From NCBI RefSeq assembly GCF_041206865.1, contig NZ_JBGEDP010000001.1, positions 2,480,001-2,544,000 on the forward strand: a DNA stretch of 64,000 bases, in the 5' to 3' direction. This document shows, piece after piece, positions 37,539-46,234 of this stretch. A program made the translations under genes and the position numbers. The notes under the pieces were generated by a model that was given only the letters and a program-made list of their open reading frames with translations, was not told the origin of the DNA and did no database searches. Numbering within the stretch: position 1 is the first letter of the stretch; every line of letters starts with the position of its first letter. The stretch comes from Mycobacterium sp. HUMS_12744610 (GTDB lineage Bacteria; Actinomycetota; Actinomycetes; Mycobacteriales; Mycobacteriaceae).

Positions 37539-38190
37539 CGAGCACCCTCCGCAAATCGGCGACCGTGGCGGCGTGCGTGGCGCCCTCGCCGAGCCCGTCG
37601 GGGAAATCGGCCTGCCCGTAGCCCCAGCCGACCACCACGGTGTCGATGCCGTGTTCGGCCGCCCCGACGACGTCGTGGCTGCGGTCACCCACCATGAGCA
37701 CCCGCTCGGGCAGCGGCGCGAGCTGTGACAGCGCGTGGGCCAGCACGTCGGCCTTGGTGCTGCGCGAGCCGTCGGTGCCGGCTCCGGCGATCACCTCGAA
37801 GTACCCGTCGAGCCCGAAATGGGCGAGGACGCGCCGGGCCGTCGGCTCGGCCTTGGAGGTGGCCACGGCCATCCGGACGCCGGCGGCGCGCAGGTCGGCC
37901 AGCAGCGGCTCGATGCCGTCGAACAGCCTGTTCATCGCCCAGCCCCGCGCGGTGTAGTCGTTGTAATAGGCCGCGATCGCCTCCTCGGTGTCCTCGCCGA
38001 GGCCCAGCGTGCGCAGCGTGAGGTGCATCGGCGGGCCCACGAGCCGGGCGATCAGGTCACCGTCGGGCACCGTCGCGCCGACCCGTTCCAGGGCGTGGCG
38101 GAAGCTGGCCAGGATCCCCTCCGCGGAGTCGGTCAGCGTGCCGTCGAGGTCGAAGATCACCAGCTGCGCCGTCACCATGCTGCGTGTCAC
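37531..38190 (-). CDS. ptkA: HAD-fold protein tyrosine kinase PtkA
   Basis: The 219-residue HAD-superfamily protein has the motifs FDLDGTLTDS (residues about 13-22), VATSKAEPTA and VGDRSHDVVGA. PtkA of M. tuberculosis, about 290 residues, is a HAD protein reported to phosphorylate PtpA on tyrosine. The tyrosine in VGWGYGQADF corresponds to its reported autophosphorylation site. This version lacks the long disordered N-terminal extension seen there. An ATG four codons later is an alternative start. Confidence 0.88.
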   Translation of the reverse strand: MTRSMVTAQLVIFDLDGTLTDSAEGILASFRHALERVGATVPDGDLIARLVGPPMHLTLRTLGLGEDTEEAIAAYYNDYTARGWAMNRLFDGIEPLLADLRAAGVRMAVATSKAEPTARRVLAHFGLDGYFEVIAGAGTDGSRSTKADVLAHALSQLAPLPERVLMVGDRSHDVVGAAEHGIDTVVVGWGYGQADFPDGLGEGATHAATVADLRRVLGV

Positions 38191-38250
38191 CAGACCATTG
38201 TCCCCGACGTTGCTGTGGCCGGCCCCCGACGGCCCACTAGTGTTTCACGG

Positions 38251-39297
38251 ATGGCGAGTCTGCAGCCGAGCCCGCCTGCGGCGGCGCGCTACCACGGTGA
38301 CCAGGCCGTTGCTCCCGGGATGCTCGATTTCGCCGTCAACGTCCGCGACCCGCGGCCGCCGGAGTGGCTGATGCGGCGGCTGGCCGAGCGGCTGGGTGAC
38401 CTGGCGCGGTATCCCGGCGCCGACGACGTGCGCCTCGCGCAGGAGGCCGCGGCCCGCCGGCACGGCCGCGCCCCCGACGAGGTGCTGCCGCTGGCCGGCG
38501 CGGCGGAGGGCTTCGCGCTGTTGAGCAACCTGCGCCCGGCGCGGGCGGTGGTCGTCGCGCCCTCGTTCACCGAGCCGGCCGCGGCGTTGACCGCGGCCGG
38601 GGTGCCGGTGCACCACCTCGTGCTCGAGCCGCCGTTCGGCCTGGACGGCATGCGGCCACCGGAGGACGCCGACCTGGTCGTGGTGGGCAACCCGACCAAC
38701 CCGACCTCGGTGCTGCACACCCGCGAGCAGCTGCTGGCCTGGCGCCGGCCCGGGCGGGTCCTGGTGGTCGACGAGGCGTTCGCCGACGCGGTGCCCGGCG
38801 AGCCGGAGTCGCTGGCCGGCGAATCGCTGCCCGACGTGCTGGTGCTGCGCAGCCTGACCAAGACGTGGGCGCTGGCCGGATTGCGGGTGGGCTACGCGCT
38901 CGGCGCGCCGGGGCTGTTGGCGCGGCTGACCGCGCAGCGGGCACACTGGCCGGTGGGAACTTTGCAGCTGACGGCCATCGCGGCCTGCTGCGACCCGGCG
39001 GCGGTTGCCGACGCCGCGGCCGCGGCGGTCCGGCTGCAGGCCTGCCGCGCCGACATGGCGGCGGGGCTGGCGGCGGCGGGTGCCGAGGTGTTCGCTGGCC
39101 GCGGGCCATTCGTGCTGTTTCGCCACCCGGACGCCCTTCGGGTGCGAGAGGCTCTGAGAGACAAGGGGATTGCCATCCGCCGCTGTGACACATTCGTCGG
39201 CTTGGACGACCGTTACCTCCGTGCGGCGGTGCGCCGCGAGTGGCCGCGGCTGGTTCGGGTCATCTCAGAGGCGACGACGAACGGGGACCCGAGGTGA
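38251..39297 (+). CDS. cobC: PLP-dependent aminotransferase CobC-like (Rv2231c)
   Basis: The 348-residue class I/II aminotransferase-fold protein has [10 protein letters not shown] near residue 148 and the PLP lysine in [16 protein letters not shown] near residue 208. The cobalamin annotation comes from similarity to CobC/CobD threonine-phosphate decarboxylases, which supply aminopropanol phosphate for B12. A histidinol-phosphate aminotransferase-like role is an alternative. Its stop overlaps the GTG of the NIF3 gene, starting a four-gene overlapping operon. Confidence 0.86.
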   Translation: MASLQPSPPAAARYHGDQAVAPGMLDFAVNVRDPRPPEWLMRRLAERLGDLARYPGADDVRLAQEAAARRHGRAPDEVLPLAGAAEGFALLSNLRPARAVVVAPSFTEPAAALTAAGVPVHHLVLEPPFGLDGMRPPEDADLVVVGNPTNPTSVLHTREQLLAWRRPGRVLVVDEAFADAVPGEPESLAGESLPDVLVLRSLTKTWALAGLRVGYALGAPGLLARLTAQRAHWPVGTLQLTAIAACCDPAAVADAAAAAVRLQACRADMAAGLAAAGAEVFAGRGPFVLFRHPDALRVREALRDKGIAIRRCDTFVGLDDRYLRAAVRREWPRLVRVISEATTNGDPR

Positions 39298-40442
39298 GCG
39301 CGCGACTGGCCGACGTCATCGACGTGCTGGACGAGGCCTATCCGCCGCGGCTGGCCCAGTCGTGGGATTCGGTGGGGCTGGTCTGCGGCGACCCCGACGA
39401 CGCACTGGAGTCGGTGACCGTCGCGGTGGACGCCACGCCCGCCGTCGTCGACGAAGTGTCCGCGGGCGGCCTGCTGCTGGCCCACCACCCGCTGCTGCTG
39501 CGCGGGGTCGACACAGTGGCGGCCAGCACGCCGAAAGGTGCGCTGGTGCACCGGCTGATCCGCACCGGGCGTTCGCTGTTCACCGCCCACACCAACGCCG
39601 ACTCGGCCTCGCCGGGGGTGTCCGACGCGCTGGCCGACGCCCTGGGCCTGACCGTCGAATCGGTGCTCGAGCCGGTGGCCGACCGCGCCGATCTGGACAA
39701 GTGGGTCATCTACGTGCCGCGCGAGAACGCCGAGGCGGTGCAGGCGGCCGTGTTCGGGGCCGGCGCGGGTCGCATCGGCGACTATTCGCACTGCAGCTGG
39801 AGCGTCGGCGGCATCGGGCAGTTCCTGCCGCACGAGGGCGCCTCGCCCGCGATCGGCAGCGTCGGCGCGGTCGAGCGGGTCGCCGAGGACCGGGTCGAGG
39901 TCATCGCGCCCGCGCGACTGCGGGCCGGTGTGTGGGCGGCGATGCGTGCCGCCCACCCGTACGAGGAGCCGGCGTTCGACATCTTCGCCCTGCAGCCGTT
40001 GCCGGGCAACACCGGGCTGGGCCGGGTGTGCGCGCTACCGCAGCCGGAATCGCTGCGGCGCTTCGTTTCTCGCGTCGGTGACGCGCTGCCGCAGACCTCC
40101 TGGGGCGTGCGTGCCGCGGGTGACCCCGACCTGGCCGTGTCGCGGGTGGCCGTCTGCGGCGGTGCCGGGGACTCGTTGCTTGCCGCCGCGGCGGGCGCCG
40201 GCGTGCAGGCCTACGTCACGGCCGACCTGCGGCACCATCCGGCCGACGAGCACCGCCGGGCCTCGGGTGTGGCCCTGATCGACGTGGCGCACTGGGCCAG
40301 TGAGTTCCCCTGGTGCGAGCAGGCCGCGGGCCTGTTGCGCTCCCGGTTCGGGGCCGCGCTGCAGGTGCGGGTGTGCGGCATTCGCACCGACCCCTGGAAC
40401 CTGGGGCATCTTGGCGACAAGGCCGGAAGGGATCAGCCATGA
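39294..40442 (+). CDS. NIF3-like dinuclear metal centre protein (Rv2230c-like)
   Basis: The 382-residue NIF3/DUF34 protein has the metal-ligand motifs [10 protein letters not shown] near residue 63, FTAHTNAD near 100, and the C-terminal [12 protein letters not shown]. An extra CutA/PII-like domain is inserted between about residues 130 and 240 ([11 protein letters not shown]). The family binds two metal ions and has been linked to GTP cyclohydrolase I-like folds, but its reaction is unknown. Overlaps at both ends show tight coupling to cobC and the zinc-ribbon gene. Confidence 0.88.
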   Translation: MSARLADVIDVLDEAYPPRLAQSWDSVGLVCGDPDDALESVTVAVDATPAVVDEVSAGGLLLAHHPLLLRGVDTVAASTPKGALVHRLIRTGRSLFTAHTNADSASPGVSDALADALGLTVESVLEPVADRADLDKWVIYVPRENAEAVQAAVFGAGAGRIGDYSHCSWSVGGIGQFLPHEGASPAIGSVGAVERVAEDRVEVIAPARLRAGVWAAMRAAHPYEEPAFDIFALQPLPGNTGLGRVCALPQPESLRRFVSRVGDALPQTSWGVRAAGDPDLAVSRVAVCGGAGDSLLAAAAGAGVQAYVTADLRHHPADEHRRASGVALIDVAHWASEFPWCEQAAGLLRSRFGAALQVRVCGIRTDPWNLGHLGDKAGRDQP

Positions 40443-41176
40443 AAGCCGAAGTGGGACAGCAACTGTCGCTGCTCGAATTGTCGAAGCTGGACGCCGAGCT
40501 GTCCCGGCTCGCCCACCGGTCCACCCACCTGCCGCAGCAGCAGGAATGCGAGCGGATGCAGGCCGAACGGGACGCCGCACGGGACCGCGCCGCCGCGGTC
40601 ACGATTGCGCTGCAGGACGTGGACGCGCAGGTGGCCCGGCTCGAAGCGGAGGTCGACTCGGTGCGGCAGCGGGAGAACCGGGACCGCTCGCTGCTGGCCT
40701 CGGGTGCCACGGACGCCAAGCAGCTGTCGGATCTGCAGCACGAGCTCGAGACCCTGGAACGCCGGCAGGCGAGCCTGGAGGATTCGCTGCTGGAGGTGAT
40801 GGAGCGCCGCGAGGAGTTGCAGGCGCAGCTGGACGCCGAGACGACGACGGCGGATGCGTTGCAGGCCGAGCTGGCCGGCGCCGAGCAGGCCCTCGACGCC
40901 GTGCGCGCCGAGATCGACGCGGCCCGCCGGGTTAATGCGTCGCGCCGCGACGAGCTGACCGCGGCGCTGGACCCCGCCCTGTCCGCGCTCTACGAGCGGC
41001 AGCGCGCGGGGGGCGGGCCGGGTGCGGGGCCGCTGCTCGGACGGCGCTGCGGTGCATGCCGTCTCGAGATTGACCGCGGCGAGATGGCACGCATCTCGGC
41101 CGCCCCCGAGGACGAGCTGGTGCGCTGCCCGGAGTGCGGGGCGATCCTGCTGCGGGTCAAGGGAATCGAGCAGTGA
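40439..41176 (+). CDS. Coiled-coil zinc-ribbon protein (Rv2229c-like)
   Basis: Residues about 10-190 of this 245-residue protein form a long coiled coil (rich in LExEL and QAxLD repeats). The end is a C4 zinc ribbon, CGACRLEI...RCPECG. Homologues are widespread in actinobacteria next to NIF3 and RNase H genes, as here, but their function is not settled. ATGA and GTGA overlaps place it inside the operon. Confidence 0.88.
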   Translation: MKAEVGQQLSLLELSKLDAELSRLAHRSTHLPQQQECERMQAERDAARDRAAAVTIALQDVDAQVARLEAEVDSVRQRENRDRSLLASGATDAKQLSDLQHELETLERRQASLEDSLLEVMERREELQAQLDAETTTADALQAELAGAEQALDAVRAEIDAARRVNASRRDELTAALDPALSALYERQRAGGGPGAGPLLGRRCGACRLEIDRGEMARISAAPEDELVRCPECGAILLRVKGIEQ

Positions 41177-42285
41177 AGGTCGTCATCGAGGCCGACGGCG
41201 GGTCGCGTGGCAACCCCGGGCCGGCCGGATACGGCGCGGTGGTGCTCAGCGAGGACCGTTCCGCCGTGCTGGCCGAGGCCAAACGGGCGATCGGCCGCGC
41301 GACCAACAACGTCGCCGAATACCGGGGCCTGATCGCAGGTTTGGCGGATGCCCTGGAACTGGGCGCCACCGAGGCCACCGTCTTCCTGGACTCCAAGCTG
41401 CTCGTGGAGCAGATGTCGGGCCGGTGGAAGGTCAAGCACCCGGACCTCAAGGAACTGCACGCCGAGGCCCGCGCGCTGGCGTCGAGGTTCGACCGCATCC
41501 GGTACACCTGGGTGCCGCGGAAGCGCAACGCGCACGCCGACCGATTGGCCAACGAGGCGATGGACGGTGCGTCCGACCCGCCGGCCGCCGAGCCCGCGAA
41601 AACCGCCGAGCCGGCGAAAACCGCCGAGCCGGCGGCCCGGGCCCCGAGCGCACCGCGATGGACCGGCGTGCGCGGCACGCCGACCAGGTTCCTGCTACTG
41701 CGGCACGGCCAGACTGAGCTGTCGGTGCAGCGCCGGTATTCGGGGCGCGGCAATCCGCGCCTGACCGAGGTGGGCCGGCGCCAGGCCGGGGCCGCCGCGC
41801 GATACCTGGCGCAACGCGGCGGGATCGCGGCGGTGTTCTCCTCGCCGCTGCAGCGGGCGTACGACACCGCCGCGACGGCGGCCAAGGCACTGGGCCTGGA
41901 CGTGACCGTCGACGACGACCTCGTCGAAACCGACTTCGGGGCCTGGGAGGGGCTGACGTTTTCCGAAGCGGCGCAGCATGATTCGGAGCTGCACCGGCGC
42001 TGGCTGCAGGACACCGGCACCAGCCCGCCGGGCGGGGAGAGTTTCGAGGCCGTGCTGGACCGGGTGGCGCGGGCGCGCGGGCGGATCGTCGCCGCGCATG
42101 AAGGGGACACCGTGCTGGTGGTCTCGCACGTGACCCCGATAAAGATGCTGCTGCGGCTGGCACTGGACGCGGGGCCCGGGATCCTGTACCGGCTGCACCT
42201 CGACCTGGCGTCGCTGAGCATCGCCGAATTCTATTCCGACGGCGGGTCTTCGGTGCGTCTGGTGAACCAGACCGCCTACCTGTGA
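41173..42285 (+). CDS. rnhC: Bifunctional RNase HI / histidine acid phosphatase (Rv2228c-like)
   Basis: The 370-residue fusion has an N-terminal RNase HI domain (residues 1-135) with Asp8, the GGSRGNPGPAGYG turn, the glutamate in NNVAEYRGL and the aspartate in LDSKLLVEQM. The phosphatase domain follows (from about 172), with LLRHGQTE and the second histidine in VVSHVTPIK, resembling alpha-ribazole phosphatase. In mycobacteria this enzyme removes RNA from RNA-DNA hybrids, while the phosphatase half has a CobC-type fold. A linker contains a short tandem repeat (41589-41626). Confidence 0.93.
   Translation: MKVVIEADGGSRGNPGPAGYGAVVLSEDRSAVLAEAKRAIGRATNNVAEYRGLIAGLADALELGATEATVFLDSKLLVEQMSGRWKVKHPDLKELHAEARALASRFDRIRYTWVPRKRNAHADRLANEAMDGASDPPAAEPAKTAEPAKTAEPAARAPSAPRWTGVRGTPTRFLLLRHGQTELSVQRRYSGRGNPRLTEVGRRQAGAAARYLAQRGGIAAVFSSPLQRAYDTAATAAKALGLDVTVDDDLVETDFGAWEGLTFSEAAQHDSELHRRWLQDTGTSPPGGESFEAVLDRVARARGRIVAAHEGDTVLVVSHVTPIKMLLRLALDAGPGILYRLHLDLASLSIAEFYSDGGSSVRLVNQTAYL
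41591..41626 (+). repeat. Two tandem 18-base units in the linker of the RNase HI-phosphatase
   Basis: Two near-identical 18-base units encode AKTAEP twice in the Pro/Ala-rich linker between the two enzyme domains. Because the unit length is a multiple of three, copy number can change without breaking the frame. Different strains may carry different numbers. Confidence 0.6.
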
Positions 42286-43093
42286 TCAGGCGCGGCGCAG
42301 CACGTAGTCGGCGCGGTCGCCCAGCATGGCCGCCCAGCCCAGCCCGCCCCCGGCCAGGGTGATGTTGAGCCCCGGGCACCGCGCCGGGATGCCCGACCAC
42401 AGCATGTCGGCGCAGGCGACCAGGCCGTTGACCGGGAACAGCGTGGTGATCGTTTCGAACGGCGTGTCCGGAGCGGGGATCGGCGGCCACTGCGCCGAGC
42501 CGGTGTGCAGGCACACGACGGTGTCGGTCTGCTCGATGGCGGCAAAGAACGGGTGGGGCGGCGTTGCGGCGCAGCTCCTCGGGTGCAGCTCCGGGTCGGC
42601 CAGCCAGGGCAGCTACAACGGGATGATCCGGTCCGGCTAGCTGGCGGCCCACACCTCCAGATGCCAGTCGTTCCAGCCCCGCAGCGCGGCCCGCCCCAGC
42701 CCGGGGTCGTCGCTCTTCCAGAAGACTGCCTGCGAACCCGGCGATCAGCGACTAGAAGTTCAGCGATGCCCAGATGCCGGCGAGGTCCATGTCGGCGATG
42801 CGGGCGTCGATATCCCAACAGCCGCAACGTATTTCGTCGAAGCTGGCGGCCTGCATGCTCCACTCCTCGTGCGGGCGACCGATCACCGCGTTGAGGCCGA
42901 TGTTGGGCTGCTCCCGGCCCTCGTACCGCCACACCTGACGACCGTCGTCGGTCTCGACGACCTTCGGCGCGCGGTCGGCCAGCGCGGCGGGGAACCGGCC
43001 GGCGAACACGTCGGGCGGCTCGATGACGTGGTCGTCGACCGAGATCACCACGTGCTCTCGCCGCCGGGGATCGGGGTCTGGCAGCAGCGCCAT
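42286..43093 (-). pseudogene. Amidohydrolase (ACMSD-like) pseudogene
   Basis: The N-terminal part reads as an amidohydrolase-2 protein (ISVDDHVIEPPDVF with the HxH-equivalent DDH, then NIGLNAVIG and IADMDLAGIWASLNF) and then meets a stop near 42752. Pieces in other frames continue the family: WNDWHLEVWAAS, then CLHTGSAQWP, and ITLAGGGLGWAAMLGDRADY close to the end at 42286. At least two frameshifts and a deletion are needed. The intact enzymes are metal-dependent hydrolases or decarboxylases of unknown substrate in mycobacteria. Confidence 0.75.
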
Positions 43094-43240
43094 ATCTGTT
43101 GACGTCGTCGGTTTTCGGGCGGTGTCAATACTTCCCCGGGGCGGACCTTGCGGGCGGCCGGCAGGCGGATCACCGCTTCGTCGACCCCATCTGTCACACC
43201 AGCACCGTGGGCGGACCCATCACATCATCGTCAAAAGCGA

Positions 43241-43254
43241 TATCGCATGCGATA
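43241..43254. promoter_or_regulatory. Perfect 14-bp palindrome TATCGCATGCGATA
   Basis: It lies in about 245 bases without a gene, between the start of the amidohydrolase pseudogene and the stop of the PPOX-like gene. The size and symmetry suit a dimeric repressor, possibly one that controlled the amidohydrolase. Nothing else recognisable is in this interval. Confidence 0.4.
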
Positions 43255-43338
43255 GCGGATCCGAAAGTCACTCGTCGTGTCTGCGCGAGGAGACGCTTCG
43301 AACCCGGGGGCAACGGAGAGCCGTTACCACGGCGGCTG

Positions 43339-43746
43339 TTACGCGCCGAGCCGGCGCCCAGTGACGGTGTGCCGCACGATCTGAAGCCACATGTTGTGGA
43401 TGCCTTCGGCCCAAGGTCTCGGAAAGTGGCCGTCCATCGTTCGCAGCAGGGCGGGAACCCGGTCCGGGTCGACCTCGGCCCCGGCGCCCCGCACCAGGAC
43501 GCTCAATCCGGACTTCCCGTCGTCGTCGACGTGGTCGACCTCGAAGGCGAGCATCGGTTGCTGCATCGCGGCTCGTTTCGCGCCCCCCTCGATGCGGAAA
43601 ACGATGCCGTGCCCGGCCAGGCCGTAGTTGATGGGCACCGCGAGCGGTCCGAGGTCGTCCTGATAGACGAGTCGCCCGAAGCTAGCGGCACCGAGCAGGC
43701 GGAAACATTCGTCGGAGGAGAGTTCTTCGAGCTCACGTTGCGTCAT
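43339..43746 (-). CDS. Pyridoxamine 5'-phosphate oxidase-like flavin/F420-binding protein
   Basis: The 135-residue split-barrel protein opens with ELSSDECFRLLGAASFGRLV, typical of the small PNPOx-like family, followed by PLAVPINYGL. Members bind FMN, F420 or haem and several act in oxidative or aldehyde stress, but this one cannot be assigned further. The ATG gives MTQRELEEL. It borders a decayed toxin-antitoxin locus on its upstream side. Confidence 0.82.
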   Translation of the reverse strand: MTQRELEELSSDECFRLLGAASFGRLVYQDDLGPLAVPINYGLAGHGIVFRIEGGAKRAAMQQPMLAFEVDHVDDDGKSGLSVLVRGAGAEVDPDRVPALLRTMDGHFPRPWAEGIHNMWLQIVRHTVTGRRLGA

Positions 43747-43814
43747 GATCGGATCCTCGCCAAGGCGCACCGGCGCCGCGACGGCCGAAGGTCCCATATC
43801 CAGGTGATGCACGG

Positions 43815-44024
43815 ATGAGCACCCAGACTCGCGACCGCCTGGCCGCCCAAGCCCGCGAACCAGGGATCTCGATTTCCGCTCTGCCCACCGAGCTGGCCTC
43901 CCAGGCCGAGCGGCAGGCGATCTTCCGCGCCGAACGCGAGACCACCCGCGCCGAAGCGACCGCCGACGCCGTCCGCGAGGAGGCCCGCGACTGGGAGGGC
44001 ACGGTAGGCAGAGACCTTGACTGA
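43815..44024 (+). CDS. MazE-like antitoxin
   Basis: The 69-residue protein has an N-terminal ribbon-type segment ([20 protein letters not shown]) and a charged, helical C-terminus rich in E and R, as in mycobacterial MazE antitoxins. Its stop is overlapped by a TTG that opens a MazF-like frame, giving the normal antitoxin-toxin order. Assignment is from layout and general similarity; no DNA target is evident. Confidence 0.6.
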   Translation: MSTQTRDRLAAQAREPGISISALPTELASQAERQAIFRAERETTRAEATADAVREEARDWEGTVGRDLD

Positions 44025-44193
44025 GCTGCGACGGGGAGACCTCTGGCTGGTCAGCCTCGGCGCCGCTCGCGCCGGTGAGCTCGGCAAACACATCGTTTCC
44101 GCTGACGAGCTACTCGAATCCGAGACGCCATGGCCCTCATTCTGGGCTACCGCGGGACGGCATGCCGCACGAACGTCCAGGGCCACCGGATAG
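44017..44193 (+). pseudogene. MazF-like toxin remnant
   Basis: The frame starts [20 protein letters not shown] and [13 protein letters not shown]. This matches the beginning of MazF toxins, in which a KHRPAVVVS-type stretch follows, but about three residues are missing here. After SADELLESE the sequence loses similarity and stops near 44193, well short of the 100-115 residues of MazF. It appears to be a disabled toxin. Confidence 0.6.
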
Positions 44194-44275
44194 GTCCCCA
44201 CGGCCCCCGCTGTGGCCGGCCGTCGATGGTCAGCACCGCTTCCGTAGGTAGCGCTTTCGCGGCTGTGGTCGTCAT
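44147..44275 (-). CDS. Short ORF with a strong ribosome site, probably a truncated gene start
   Basis: GGAAGGAGACGGGCC precedes an ATG that opens 42 codons ([20 protein letters not shown], then [20 protein letters not shown]). The ribosome site is among the best in this region, yet the frame is short and overlaps the MazF remnant on the other strand. It may be the 5' end of a gene lost by deletion. It is divergent from the alcohol dehydrogenase fragment. Confidence 0.35.
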   Translation of the reverse strand: MTTTAAKALPTEAVLTIDGRPQRGPWGPIRWPWTFVRHAVPR

Positions 44276-44364
44276 GGCCCGTCTCCTTCCGATTAGTGGC
44301 CTTGACCCGGTGCGGTCCTGCCACCATCGTAGGTCGGTATGACGTGGATCACAGCGGTGGCTGC

Positions 44365-44730
44365 ATGAGGGCGGTTGCGCTGCGGCAGGCCGGGCAGCCC
44401 ACGTCCGTCGAAGAGTTGGCGCTGCGGCCCATCGGCGCGCACGAGGTGCGGGTTCGACTGCACGCCATCGGCCTGTGCCATAGCGACGTGTCGCTGCGAG
44501 ACGGGGCCATCCCGACGCTGGTGCCGTCGACCCTCGGCCACGAGGGCGCGGGGGTCGTCACCGAGGTGGGCTCCGAGGTCAGCACCGTCGGCGCCGGTCA
44601 GCACGTCGTTTTGACCTGGAACGTGCCGTGCCGGTCCTGCCCGCACTGCCTGCGCGGCGAAGCCGAGCTGTTCTCCTCGGCCAGCGACGCCACCCCCATC
44701 CCCGGCCACACCGGGCCGCCGGCGGCTCTC
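44365..44730 (+). pseudogene. N-terminal fragment of a zinc alcohol dehydrogenase
   Basis: The fragment reads MRAVALRQAGQPTSVEELAL, then the catalytic zinc ligands in LHAIGLCHSDVSL and LGHEGAGVV, then CRSCPHCLRGEAEL with the structural zinc cysteines (one replaced). It corresponds to about the first 120 residues of a 370-residue class III-type dehydrogenase. After about 44730 similarity ends and the frame runs on into unrelated DNA. A further piece of what may be the same gene lies on the opposite strand at 44931-45028. Confidence 0.75.
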
Positions 44731-44930
44731 GGCGTGCGGGCCGCCGTAGGCATGGTCGTAGCCGTGCACGCAAGTTGGCCACCAGGCGGTTCGTGGCCGC
44801 GTCCTCGTAGAAAGCCTGCCAGTCCTGCATCCGGCCGATGCGGTCGTAGCCCGAACGGGCCCGGTTCGGGCTCAGCGCCGCGGGCGTCTACTCATCACGC
44901 GGTTGTCGAAGTACGCGACGTTCGGGCCGT

Positions 44931-45028
44931 GGTGACCCCGCAGCCCAGCAGCGCGGCCAGGTCCAGTGGCAACGACTCGTCGATCGGCACGACGGCCGCA
45001 GCCGGCAGCAGCGTGCCCTCGATGACGG
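44931..45028 (-). pseudogene. Inverted middle fragment of a zinc alcohol dehydrogenase
   Basis: On the minus strand the sequence reads TLLPAAAVVPIDESLPLDLA and ALLGCGVTT, the conserved stretch that precedes the NAD-binding fold in class III-type dehydrogenases (GCGVTTG). It is opposite in direction to the N-terminal fragment upstream, so a local inversion is the simplest explanation. The DNA between, 44731-44930, contains a minus-strand patch (DWQAFYEDAATNRLVANL) I could not assign. Confidence 0.6.
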
Positions 45029-45029
45029 G

Positions 45030-45335
45030 CAGACCATATTCGACCTGCTCGACGCGGACTATGCACGGGACGTGCTTGCCGACCTGCGAAGGATCCTCGC
45101 TCCCGACGGTCTGATCTGCATCGCCAGCCTGACATCCAGGGACCGGCCACTCGAACGGGCCGTTTCGCGGGCGTGGACGGGGTTGTGGCGAGTGGCGCCG
45201 CAGTTGGTGGGCGGGTGCCGTCCCATCGCGGTGAGCGCACTGCTGGATCACCACTGGCAGGTTCGGCACCACTCGCGCGTCCATCGGTTCGGACTCGTCA
45301 CCGAGGTCTTGACGGCAGCTCCCGGCCGGCAGTGA
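45030..45335 (+). pseudogene. C-terminal fragment of a SAM methyltransferase
   Basis: The frame reads TIFDLLDADYARDVLADLRR and ILAPDGLICIASLTS, which are motifs II-III of class I methyltransferases, and ends with RLVGGCRPIAVS-type and HSRVHRFGLVTEVL residues. Motif I, and so the cofactor site, is missing. It abuts the inverted dehydrogenase fragment with no gap and is a truncated relic. Confidence 0.6.
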
Positions 45336-45362
45336 CCTCTCGGCCATGCCGGCCGGGCCGGT

Positions 45363-46136
45363 CAGCCGGTCAACGTGATCGCGCCTTCGGGGCAGTTGCG
45401 CGCGGCGTCGGCGGCCTGCGCCTCGAGGTCGCCCGAGACCTCCTCGGCCAGCACCGCGCAGTGGCCCACTTCATCGGCGTCGAACACCGCGGGCGGGGGA
45501 TGGCCCTCCACGTCGGCCGCGATCATCGCGGACAGCACGTCGTCGCGCGGGTGGGCGACGTGGTCGTCGATGGCGCGCTCAAAGTACTCCTAGACGTGCT
45601 CGGCCGCGGACGCCGCGGCGGACCCCGTGCTGCTCGTAGTTGCGGGCGCCGTCCGGGCGGATGATGCCGTCCTTCCACTCGAGAACTTGTCCAGTCCTCC
45701 AGCGGAGCCCGAGCAGCTGCAAAAACACCGTGTACGGAAGCGGCACGGCGAACTCGGCATGAAAGTCGCATTCGTCCCGATCGGCGAAGGCGTCGATCAT
45801 CTCGTTCACCAGCTCGCTGACGCGCGGTTCGCGCCGCGCCATCTCCCACGACACGAACAGGGGATCGAGGACGCGGCGGTACTTGGCATGCTCGGGCGGG
45901 TCGATCTGCGACGGGATCAGCGGCCGCACATTGCCGAGGCTGACCGCATCCATGTTCGACGAGAAGAGTTCGGTGCGCTCGAGCGCCGTCTCGATGTCGG
46001 CGCGGCGGGTGAGGAAGACCGCTTCCGGCAACCGGAAAACCGGGGCGGATTCGCGCAGCGCCTTGTACATCTGCTGCGGCTCCGCCAGGCCCTTCGTCGT
46101 CTGCTCGACAAATCTTTCGGTATCTGTTGTGCGGTC
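45363..46136 (-). pseudogene. Cytochrome P450 N-terminal half fused by deletion to a ferredoxin tail
   Basis: From about 46136 the minus strand reads TTKGLAEPQQMYKALRESAP, RRADIETALERTELFSSNMD and IPSQIDPPEHAKYRRVLDPL, all typical of actinobacterial P450s. It continues past a frame change and a TAG near 45590 to YFERAIDDHVAHPRDDVLSA. Then, at about 45505, it turns into the end of a 3Fe-4S ferredoxin (FDADEVGHCAVL, then ARNCPEGAITL). The I-helix, haem loop and the ferredoxin front are gone, so one deletion joined two neighbouring genes. Confidence 0.75.
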
Positions 46137-46234
46137 AGCCTGGCACACACGGCCCCGTGGGCAATGCCATCCGGGGCCATCGCGGGGCCGCGTTTCGGCT
46201 TGGCAATCTGGCCGGGTGTCGGCATGCTCGCTGT

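Noticed and set aside
38191..38250. A cobalamin riboswitch before cobC
   Set aside because: The gap is 60 bases and lacks a B12-box-like element; cobD likewise has no long leader.
43099..43818. A 239-codon plus-strand frame opposite the PPOX-like gene
   Set aside because: Antisense of a recognised split-barrel protein; no ribosome site or domain.
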